A stretch of DNA of 36,678 bases from a virus. A model generated the notes under the pieces. That model did no database searches. It was not told the origin of the DNA and was given only the letters and a program-made list of their open reading frames with translations. Below, piece by piece: positions 18,258 to 23,341 of the stretch (within the stretch, counting starts at the first letter, position 1; each line of letters begins with the position of its first letter). The stretch is taken from positions 1 to 36,678 of the IMG/VR virus record IMGVR_UViG_3300030450_002180. One strand, given 5' to 3'. The translations under genes were made by a program, and so were the position numbers.

Positions 18258-18507
18258 AACCTTGAGTATTTTTAGTGTTAGAAATAGGACTGTCTATAAT
18301 TTCTTTTTCAGCTTCAATGCGAGAAAGAATTTCAAACGCATCAAAGATAGCTAGTTTTTTTGTTGCCGCAGCGTTTTTTAATCTATCAGCTGCCAACTCA
18401 TCATCAGGATCAGGTTTAATAATATCTTCTTTAGCTACTTTAATTAGTTGTTTTACAGCTTTTCTTCCTGCTTCAATAATTTGTAATTTTATATCTTCTG
18501 TTTTCAT
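18235..18507 (-). CDS. Possible small terminase subunit (90 aa)
   Basis: The 90-aa protein is helical and charged: KLQIIEAGRKAVKQLIKVAK, then the motif ELAADRLKNAAATKKLAIFD and FEILSRIEAEKEII. The ADR(L/M)KNAAA pattern occurs, as I recall, in short proteins just upstream of TerL in marine phages. It overlaps TerL by 23 bases and the preceding 187-aa gene by four bases (ATGA type), so the three are translationally coupled. Position and helical composition suggest the DNA-recognising small terminase subunit, although no clear helix-turn-helix is visible and 90 residues is short for the family. It could instead be an unrelated head protein. Confidence 0.45.
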   Translation of the reverse strand: MKTEDIKLQIIEAGRKAVKQLIKVAKEDIIKPDPDDELAADRLKNAAATKKLAIFDAFEILSRIEAEKEIIDSPISNTKNTQGFAERKSK

Positions 18508-19067
18508 AATTTAATTGTAATGTTATTTGTAAACATTCTATATAACTTTTCATCGTCTATATAAAACTCATATTCACTTTCTGGGGTAAAAGAAACTCTA
18601 TCATTAACTTTTACTCCTAATTTTTCTAACTCTACGTTTCCATAACGTATCGTTCCTAACAAAGGCTCTTCGTTTCCTCCCTTTAAAATTATAGAATCTT
18701 CTAACGGTATCGGCTTGATAAAACAATATTTAGAATGAGACCTCCATTCTCCTTTATGTTTGTATAAAAAAAACTGATCAAAATCTACAAAAAATAAATT
18801 TTCTTTAAAAAAACTTCTTCCGCTACGCTCTCTTCCCTTCATGTCGTAGTAGTATTTAAAAACATTATGATGCACCACCAAAGTATCTCCCTTTACTATT
18901 TCTCCTTTGTATCCTAAAGGAACTTCTACTACTGTACAAAAACGATTGGATGCTTTATGGTCTTCTTGAGACGTGCTTGTAATTAACTCTACTTTTCCTA
19001 CTTTTTTGGTGTTGTTATATCTTTTATTATTAACAGGAGTAACAATAAAATAAAAAGGAGATTGCAT
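18504..19067 (-). CDS. GroES-fold-like (Cpn10-like) protein next to terminase
   Basis: The 187-aa protein shows features of the GroES beta-barrel but is longer than the usual 95-100 aa. The central part, GEIVKGDTLVVHHNVFKYYY, resembles the GroES segment where a Gly-Asp turn precedes a strand. The C-terminal part, GVKVNDRVSFTPESEYEF followed by IDDEKLYRMFTNNITI, resembles the Cpn10 end (GDxVxF ... xxGxxYxxxxxxDI). Between them lies an extra segment with SGRSFFKENLFFVDFDQFFL. Similar proteins are sometimes annotated as co-chaperonin in marine phages, as far as I recall. A separate, standard GroES gene exists at 31555-31812, so this one may be a divergent second co-chaperonin or a virion protein using the fold. 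It overlaps both neighbours by a few bases. Confidence 0.4.
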   Translation of the reverse strand: MQSPFYFIVTPVNNKRYNNTKKVGKVELITSTSQEDHKASNRFCTVVEVPLGYKGEIVKGDTLVVHHNVFKYYYDMKGRERSGRSFFKENLFFVDFDQFFLYKHKGEWRSHSKYCFIKPIPLEDSIILKGGNEEPLLGTIRYGNVELEKLGVKVNDRVSFTPESEYEFYIDDEKLYRMFTNNITIKL

Positions 19068-19291
19068 TAAAAATTAATGTTATATTCTACTGAAACAGGC
19101 ATCACCTGGTTAAACTCTTTCCACAATACAATTTCATCTTCTTGTTGTATCCAGATTTTATAAGAACAAGAGTCTTTGTCATATTGAATAAGATGTATTT
19201 TATATGAGCCACCTAACACCTCTTGATTAGAGATATAGTGCATTGCCCCAGATTTGTAATCAGGGCCTATTGATATTTTTCTAATATCCAT
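19067..19291 (-). CDS. Conserved-looking phage protein of unknown function (74 aa)
   Basis: No family is recognised with certainty. The 74 residues look like a single small beta domain: KISIGPDYKSGAMHYISNQ, then GGSYKIHLIQYDKDSCSYK, then IWIQQEDEIVLWKEF. There is no signal peptide, membrane segment or metal site. The stop overlaps the ATG of the GroES-like gene by one base (TAATG), which suggests coupled translation and a shared task with it. The gene lies downstream of the 361-aa fibre-like gene. Confidence 0.45.
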   Translation of the reverse strand: MDIRKISIGPDYKSGAMHYISNQEVLGGSYKIHLIQYDKDSCSYKIWIQQEDEIVLWKEFNQVMPVSVEYNINF

Positions 19292-19308
19292 TTAATTTAT
19301 ATTAAATT

Positions 19309-20394
19309 TTAAATTGATGACCACAAATTAACCCCATTAGAAACTAACATTCTGTAAGGGGGAGCGCTCCATCCGTAAAGTATATTAACGCTAGTGTTTC
19401 CTTCTATAGTATCTGAACCTGCTCGTTGCACCGTAATATTATTAGCTGCGTTAGTAGCAATAAATATAAACACCATTCCAGAAACGCCTGTAGCTGCTGC
19501 TGAAGGTAAAGTAAAGGTATGTGCTCCTCCAGATGTGTCTACAATTTGTACTGTTGCGCTATCAGTATCTAATACTGTAGTAGCGCCTGCTCCTGTAGTG
19601 TTAGCTACTGAAAATTTAAGAGAGTTAGTCGTAAGGGCCTTACCAACACTAAATTTCTGCAGAACATTCATGTCTCCATTTTCCGCCATAGTAGAACGAA
19701 GGGTGTTGTTTGTGTATAATTGTATATAGCCTGTTGCTGAGGTTGTTCCAATTTGCATCGCCCCATTTGTGGCAGAAAAAATCTCAGTGTTTCCTGCTGT
19801 TCCTGTAAAAGAAATTTCAGTTTGACCTGTATTGACGATGTTTAAGGTTGACGCACTAGCTGCTCCATTATTAAGCGTAAGAGTATTTGTAATAGTTACG
19901 TCATCAGTAAGTCCGATAGTTAATGTTTGAGAGGGCACTACAGTAGTAGTTTCAATTTCGTTAGCAGTTCCTGCTATTGTAAAATTTTGAGAATCCAAAT
20001 CTACCGAGTTTATTGCCGTAAGATCGTCTCCCGTAAAATCTAAGTCGGATGCTGTAACTTGCGCGTCGATATATGTTTTAAGGGCTAAGGTTGAGCCAAT
20101 ATTTGTATTGGCTGCTCCTACTAAATTTACATCTGTAATTAAAGCCGTTCCCGCTATTGATCCGTTAAAATAAGCTACCCCTTTAAGATACAAATCTTTC
20201 CATTGCGCGGTAGTTGATCCAATATCATACGTGTCGTCAGTTGTAGGAATTAAATCTCCTAGAGATACAACAGCCAAATCAGCAATACTTTGTGCAGTAA
20301 AGTTTTTGGTTGCATTGCTAGAGCCTACATCTGTTCCTAATACTAAATCGGTAGCAGCAGGGGTAACGGTTTGATATGTACTAATTTTAGCCAT
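19309..20394 (-). CDS. Tail-fibre-like structural protein (361 aa)
   Basis: A beta-rich Thr/Ala/Asn/Gly protein typical of phage fibres or spikes. The N-terminus (MAKISTYQTVTPAATDLVLG ... NFTAQSIADLAV) has the layout of the anchor modules of the three large fibres further right: a short strand, a Leu-Val-Gly turn, then a helix. The middle has fibre-type repeats (DTYDIGSTTAQWKDLYLKG, a common phage fibre motif). The C-terminal 90 residues (AHTFTLPSAAATGVSGMVFI ... ANNITVQRAGSDTIEG) resemble a small beta domain found at the tips of many phage spikes. No S74 autoprotease or pectate-lyase motif is visible. It overlaps the end of the 91-aa gene by eight bases and is probably co-transcribed with it. 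Confidence 0.6.
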   Translation of the reverse strand: MAKISTYQTVTPAATDLVLGTDVGSSNATKNFTAQSIADLAVVSLGDLIPTTDDTYDIGSTTAQWKDLYLKGVAYFNGSIAGTALITDVNLVGAANTNIGSTLALKTYIDAQVTASDLDFTGDDLTAINSVDLDSQNFTIAGTANEIETTTVVPSQTLTIGLTDDVTITNTLTLNNGAASASTLNIVNTGQTEISFTGTAGNTEIFSATNGAMQIGTTSATGYIQLYTNNTLRSTMAENGDMNVLQKFSVGKALTTNSLKFSVANTTGAGATTVLDTDSATVQIVDTSGGAHTFTLPSAAATGVSGMVFIFIATNAANNITVQRAGSDTIEGNTSVNILYGWSAPPYRMLVSNGVNLWSSI

Positions 20395-20662
20395 CTATTG
20401 TTTTTGTTTCACTTTTTGGTTTTTCTTCTTCACTTTCTTTTTCTTTTATTTCTCCTGTTTGAAGATTAATTACTGTGTTCTCTCCATAATGTTGTATAAG
20501 TCCTTTTTCAATACTCATAAACTCTTCTCGTATCATATCCGCTTGGTGTAACAATATATGTTTTTGTATTGACACCTCTCCCAGCTGAGCTTTTAGTTTA
20601 ACAAACTTTTCGTTTATTTCTTGAATAGATTTTAATTCTTGTTCTGTTATTTTATTTGCCAT
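20387..20662 (-). CDS. Coiled-coil protein of unknown function (91 aa)
   Basis: The 91-aa protein is almost wholly helical with a heptad-like pattern (ELKSIQEINEKFVKLKAQLG then KHILLHQADMIREEF), followed by an NLQTGEI motif and an acidic/basic tail (KEKESEEEKPKSETK). Similar short coiled-coil proteins with a C-terminal N-x-x-TGEI motif are common in phage late regions, but no function is established that I can cite. It is the first gene after the -7 box at 20684-20691 and overlaps the fibre-like gene by eight bases, so it may help assemble or attach that protein. Confidence 0.5.
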   Translation of the reverse strand: MANKITEQELKSIQEINEKFVKLKAQLGEVSIQKHILLHQADMIREEFMSIEKGLIQHYGENTVINLQTGEIKEKESEEEKPKSETKTIDG

Positions 20663-20683
20663 TTTTTTTAAATTTAATTTCTA

Positions 20684-20691
20684 CAAAGATA
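20684..20691 (-). promoter_or_regulatory. Bacteroidota -7 box (TATCTTTG), 91-aa gene operon
   Basis: Exact TAnnTTTG on the minus strand, 21 bases before the ATG at 20662. The upstream side is a long T-rich run on the minus strand and has no TTG at the -33 distance. It could drive everything from the 91-aa gene through TerL and portal, since no other -7 box was found before 13546. Confidence 0.65.
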
Positions 20692-20713
20692 GTAAAAAAA
20701 AAAGATTGAAAAA

Positions 20714-21121
20714 TTATTTTTTTCTTATTTGTTGTCCTTTTTCGTATGACCTTCCTCCAAAAAAAGCTCCTACGGTTGTAATAAGAGTAAGTTGCAACAA
20801 ATCTACCCACTTGTCTGCCACCTCAAACTTAAGAGAACCTGAGTCTATAAAGACTAAAATCACTGTAGATAAAATTAAAAAAATCAACACCAAAGGTCTT
20901 ACTGAACGAGTAAGCCAGTTTCCATATCGTAAGTCTGCCTCCCACCTTCGGGTAACGTTTTCCTGCATTTTTGCTTCTGCTTCAATAAATAATGTTTCCA
21001 TTTCTTTTTGAAACTTTCTTTTTTCATCGCCTGTAGTTATAAACTTATCCGCTACGTTTCCTAGTTTTTCTACAATCCCCCCTGCAGCATTACCAAATAT
21101 TTTTCCTAATATATTAGTCAT
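20714..21121 (-). CDS. Holin candidate (135 aa, Holin_3TMs-like)
   Basis: The 135-aa protein begins with an amphipathic region (GKIFGNAAGGIVEKLGNVAD, then KFITTGDEKRKFQKEMETLF). A motif follows in which an Arg/Glu-Ala-Asp stretch precedes the first membrane span: RRWEADLRYGNWLTRSVRPL, then LVLIFLILSTVILVFI. A second hydrophobic segment is LLQLTLITTVGAFFGG, followed by a basic tail. This layout matches phage proteins described as three-TM holins (also known from gene transfer agents), which make holes in the inner membrane at lysis. The endolysin here has a signal peptide and lies 13 kb away, so the holin might act by depolarising the membrane. The neighbouring lipoprotein and membrane/coiled-coil genes support a lysis role. 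Confidence 0.65.
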   Translation of the reverse strand: MTNILGKIFGNAAGGIVEKLGNVADKFITTGDEKRKFQKEMETLFIEAEAKMQENVTRRWEADLRYGNWLTRSVRPLVLIFLILSTVILVFIDSGSLKFEVADKWVDLLQLTLITTVGAFFGGRSYEKGQQIRKK

Positions 21122-21204
21122 TGTTTTTTATTATGAGCAGAAACTAACGCATATACAATTAGCCCTGCGCTTAATACCATTAATGTTATTGCTAAGATAG
21201 TCAT
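21118..21204 (-). CDS. Tiny single-span membrane protein (28 aa)
   Basis: A 28-aa open frame reads MTILAITLMVLSAGLIVYAL then VSAHNKKQ: one membrane span with a short basic tail. Its ATG overlaps the stop of the 31-aa gene by one base (TAATG) and its own TGA overlaps the ATG of the holin candidate (ATGA). Such tight packing argues for a real, coupled gene. A role in lysis, such as modulating the holin, is plausible from position only. Confidence 0.55.
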   Translation of the reverse strand: MTILAITLMVLSAGLIVYALVSAHNKKQ

Positions 21205-21299
21205 TATCTTTTTTTCTTTTTATGTCTGTGCATCTTTAGTCTTTTTTTTCTAAGATGCTTTTTAACTTTTTTTTTCTTTCTTTTGCGTCCATTAGGCAT
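21204..21299 (-). CDS. Tiny Lys/Arg-rich protein (31 aa)
   Basis: A 31-aa frame starting MPNGRKRKKKKVKKHLRKKR and ending MHRHKKKKR; about two thirds of the residues are Lys or Arg. It starts three bases after the 93-aa gene's stop and its own stop overlaps the next ATG. A peptide of this composition would bind nucleic acid or anionic membrane. In a late region it could be packaged with the DNA or help lysis. Translation is inferred from the overlaps; composition alone would not prove it. Confidence 0.5.
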   Translation of the reverse strand: MPNGRKRKKKKVKKHLRKKRLKMHRHKKKKR

Positions 21300-21302
21300 G
21301 TT

Positions 21303-21584
21303 TTACCACTTTACTTTATTTGCCCAATATGCCGCACTCATTTTCCCTTTAGCTATATTTTTTGCGTGTCTTGCCTTAAAGCTTCTACGTCTAGCTTTTG
21401 ATTTAGCGTCTTGTTTCTTTCCTGCTGTTGTCACTCCTTGTTGACCAAACCTAATAAGCTTTATACGCCCTCCTGCTTTAGCTACCACCACGTGAGATTT
21501 GCGTGGGTGGTTAGGTGTTTTTTTAGGTTTGTTATAACCGCTTACACCCGCTTTTGTTAATCGGCTGTCACGTCGCTTGGACAT
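21303..21584 (-). CDS. Conserved basic marine-phage protein (DUF6321-like, 93 aa)
   Basis: The sequence is one I recognise as recurring in many marine phages: it starts MSKRRDSRLTKAGVSGYNKP, continues HPRKSHVVVAKAGGRIKLIR, and ends SFKARHAKNIAKGKMSAAYW followed by ANKVKW. The family has no established function; I believe it corresponds to DUF6321. It is strongly basic (many Lys and Arg, few acidic residues) and lacks a membrane segment, so binding to nucleic acid is likely. It sits between a lipoprotein gene and the 31-aa basic peptide in the lysis-like cluster. Confidence 0.7.
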   Translation of the reverse strand: MSKRRDSRLTKAGVSGYNKPKKTPNHPRKSHVVVAKAGGRIKLIRFGQQGVTTAGKKQDAKSKARRRSFKARHAKNIAKGKMSAAYWANKVKW

Positions 21585-21620
21585 TATTCTTTATTTATTC
21601 TTTTGGTAAAAATACTAAAT

Positions 21621-21974
21621 TTATTGGTTTATTCCCCTAGAGCTTCCTCCCCCTGATGATGAAGTATATGTGCTCTTTCTTATACGCCTACCCTTAGTGT
21701 TTAATTTATAGACGAAATTAGAGTTGAGTTGATTAAATTGTGAAGGATAATAAATAGAGCGCTTGCCTGTGTCGTGCTGCCAAGCATAGTTGGCTACAGG
21801 CAAATAACGCTCATAAGTTTGACTATTCACTACGTCTCTTTTTATATGATAATGTTGATACGCTAAACGGGAGTCGTGATGTTTAAAAAAATATAAATTA
21901 TCATAAAATACTTTTTGCATTGAGTGACAACCACTTAACACCAAAAATAAACTTAAAACAATTATTTTATACAT
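21621..21974 (-). CDS. Phage lipoprotein (117 aa), possible spanin subunit
   Basis: The N-terminus, MYKIIVLSLFLVLSGCHSMQ, is a textbook lipoprotein signal with lipobox LSGC, so the mature protein would be lipidated at Cys16. The remaining 100 residues are Tyr/His/Ser-rich, with KRSIYYPSQFNQLNSNF and a flexible Ser/Gly tail (YTSSSGGGSSRGINQ). The ATG overlaps the stop of the 48-aa basic gene by one base. An outer-membrane lipoprotein next to membrane/coiled-coil proteins and a holin suggests a two-component spanin that fuses the membranes at lysis. It is longer than most outer spanins and not Pro-rich, so this remains a guess. Confidence 0.6.
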   Translation of the reverse strand: MYKIIVLSLFLVLSGCHSMQKVFYDNLYFFKHHDSRLAYQHYHIKRDVVNSQTYERYLPVANYAWQHDTGKRSIYYPSQFNQLNSNFVYKLNTKGRRIRKSTYTSSSGGGSSRGINQ

Positions 21975-22120
21975 TATCTTCCTTGTCTATTATAAGGTTT
22001 TTTATATTGATGGTTGGCAGGATGCTTTCCTCTGCTTAAATTTTTAGAGTGGATTCCTCTTCTTTTTTTTTTAGGCTTTCTAAAATATGATGAGTTAAAT
22101 CCAATATTTCTGCGAGCCAT
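21974..22120 (-). CDS. Small basic protein (48 aa)
   Basis: A 48-aa frame starts MARRNIGFNSSYFRKPKKKR, continues RGIHSKNLSRGKHP and ends QYKKPYNRQGR. The ATG overlaps the TGA of the 95-aa gene (TGATG) and the stop overlaps the next ATG, so it is almost certainly translated. Short proteins with a RKPKKKR-x-G-x-HSK core and a KPY-x-x-QGR end recur in marine phage genomes as far as I recall, without known function. Its high charge suggests contact with nucleic acid. Confidence 0.65.
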   Translation of the reverse strand: MARRNIGFNSSYFRKPKKKRRGIHSKNLSRGKHPANHQYKKPYNRQGR

Positions 22121-22407
22121 CAGCGTTTATATACCTTGTCTTCAATATTTTCAATTTTTTTTTCTAGCTTTTCAATTTCTAGTTGCATAAACTCAATTTT
22201 TTGATTTACTACTTCGTCTTGTTTTATTTCTACAACAGGCAATTCTTTAGCAATTTCAATTTCTTGTTTAAGATTACTGTAAGACATTGCTCCTGAAATA
22301 AGGAATCCACCTACAATTAAAATACTTTTGATGTCTACTTTAATATCAGGTTTTTTATCTCCATCTAAATCTATTCCTACGGATTTTTGTAAAATTTCTT
22401 CTGGCAT
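22120..22407 (-). CDS. Membrane-anchored coiled-coil protein (95 aa)
   Basis: The 95-aa protein has one membrane span at about residues 27-43 (KSILIVGGFLISGAMSYS), preceded by a short acidic N-terminus with a DLDGDKKPDIKVD stretch. A linker LKQEIEIAKELPVVEIKQDE and a coiled coil (QLEIEKLEKKIENIEDKV) follow. It is a paralogue of the adjacent 99-aa protein: both have span, then a Leu-Lys-x-Glu-Ile segment, Ala-Lys-x-Leu-Pro-Val, then coiled coil. The topology resembles an inner-membrane spanin. It starts four bases after the 99-aa gene ends. Confidence 0.55.
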   Translation of the reverse strand: MPEEILQKSVGIDLDGDKKPDIKVDIKSILIVGGFLISGAMSYSNLKQEIEIAKELPVVEIKQDEVVNQKIEFMQLEIEKLEKKIENIEDKVYKR

Positions 22408-22411
22408 AATA

Positions 22412-22711
22412 TTATTGTTTACTTAAACGATATAACCTCTCGTCTAGTTTGTTTAACGTTTCTTTTATTTCTGTTATGTCTGATTTAACTTGGGTAACTT
22501 CTTTTTCAGTATTTATAATAGCAGAGCGAATCAACTCATCTTGAAACAACACTTCTTCTTGTGTGATGTTAGGTACGGGGAGTTTTTTAGCTTCTACAAT
22601 TTCTGCTTTAAGAGAAAAATACATTCCTATCAATGCTGCTAAAGATATAGCAATCCCAATTATGTTTTTAATAGATATAGGGATAAGAGTATTTTCGTTT
22701 ATCTCTTTCAT
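22412..22711 (-). CDS. Membrane-anchored coiled-coil protein (99 aa), paralogue of neighbour
   Basis: The 99-aa protein carries a membrane span at about residues 15-33 (KNIIGIAISLAALIGMYFSL), then LKAEIVEAKKLPVPNITQEE and a coiled coil (EKEVTQVKSDITEIKETLNK). The layout and the Leu-Lys-x-Glu-Ile ... Ala-Lys-x-Leu-Pro-Val linker match the 95-aa gene downstream, so the two look like products of tandem duplication and could pair with each other. It is the first gene after the -7 box at 22781-22788. Candidate roles are inner-membrane spanin or lysis regulator; both are inference. Confidence 0.55.
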   Translation of the reverse strand: MKEINENTLIPISIKNIIGIAISLAALIGMYFSLKAEIVEAKKLPVPNITQEEVLFQDELIRSAIINTEKEVTQVKSDITEIKETLNKLDERLYRLSKQ

Positions 22712-22780
22712 TTATAAGTATATAATTTACCTTTATTTTTGCTAACCAGCTGTTTGTTTGATAAAATTTCATTACAAATG

Positions 22781-22788
22781 CAAAGATA
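22781..22788 (-). promoter_or_regulatory. Bacteroidota -7 box (TATCTTTG), lysis-like cluster
   Basis: Exact TAnnTTTG on the minus strand in the gap between the 114-aa and 99-aa genes, 69 bases before the ATG at 22711. It would drive the 99-aa gene through the holin candidate. An ATGTCG hexamer, the box repeated in the control region at 34517-34757, lies just upstream at about 22802. Confidence 0.6.
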
Positions 22789-22817
22789 ATAAATCTTCTG
22801 ATATGTCGCTCAGACTA

Positions 22818-23162
22818 TTAAGATTCAATCTGTAAGGTAACTTCCGTAGGATTTATAAGATTTTCAATTTGTCTATCCAAAGTATCCTTTATAGCTTTTA
22901 CTTGATCCTCACCTAACGACTCTTCTGTTTGTGTGGTAGCCCATGTATTTGTAATATCTTTAAATGGTATAAAATCTTTAATATCATCGGTGTTAATCTG
23001 ACACGTGCCAATGCTCGTAGCTGAATAAAAATTATCATTTTTATCTTTTTGGTCTGAGGCTGCTGTAAGTCTATAATGAATACAGTATATCACATCTGAG
23101 TTACCGTCTTTCTCAATATACGCATTTACTGTTTTACAATCCCATGTGTATGTATTTGCCAT
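22818..23162 (-). CDS. Conserved marine-phage protein, probable tail-associated (114 aa)
   Basis: The start MANTYTWDCKTVNAYIEKDG, with IYCIHYRLTAASDQ after it, is typical of a family found near tail-fibre genes in many marine phages. Members usually read 'Thr-Trp ... aliphatic-Tyr-x-(V/I)-H-x-x-L-(T/A)', then an acidic loop and an FIPF/Y-x-D-(I/L) stretch; here this is DFIPFKDITNTW. The C-terminal half is a helix (EDQVKAIKDTLDRQIENLIN) with the family-typical ENLINP ending. The function is unknown to me. It follows the lipoprotein gene but has its own -7 box 23 bases upstream. Confidence 0.6.
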   Translation of the reverse strand: MANTYTWDCKTVNAYIEKDGNSDVIYCIHYRLTAASDQKDKNDNFYSATSIGTCQINTDDIKDFIPFKDITNTWATTQTEESLGEDQVKAIKDTLDRQIENLINPTEVTLQIES

Positions 23163-23185
23163 AATAAAGGGGTTTAAATTTTATA

Positions 23186-23193
23186 CAAATATA
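23186..23193 (-). promoter_or_regulatory. Bacteroidota -7 box (TATATTTG), 114-aa gene
   Basis: Exact TAnnTTTG on the minus strand in the 43-base gap after the 44-aa lipoprotein gene, 23 bases before the ATG at 23162. Confidence 0.6.
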
Positions 23194-23205
23194 ACTAATA
23201 TATTT

Positions 23206-23340
23206 TTAGTTTTTAATTGTGTCTTGAACGACTTCTACGCTATCAACACCCACAGAGTCAGCTTGGTCAGAGCTTGTAGTGTTTGAGGTAGGTAAAGCAC
23301 ACCCAGACAACAATACAAAAAGTATAATTATTTTTTTCAT
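23206..23340 (-). CDS. Tiny lipoprotein (44 aa)
   Basis: A 44-aa frame starts MKKIIILFVLLSGCALPTSN, a complete lipoprotein signal with lipobox LSGC, followed by only 30 Ser/Thr/Asp/Val-rich residues (SSDQADSVGVDSVEVVQDTI). It begins one base after the stop of the 684-aa fibre gene and is probably read from that message. Roles to consider are a superinfection-exclusion lipoprotein, which shields the receptor after infection, or a small outer spanin. The pairing with a receptor-binding fibre makes the first attractive, but this is inference. Confidence 0.6.
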   Translation of the reverse strand: MKKIIILFVLLSGCALPTSNTTSSDQADSVGVDSVEVVQDTIKN

Positions 23341-23341
23341 A

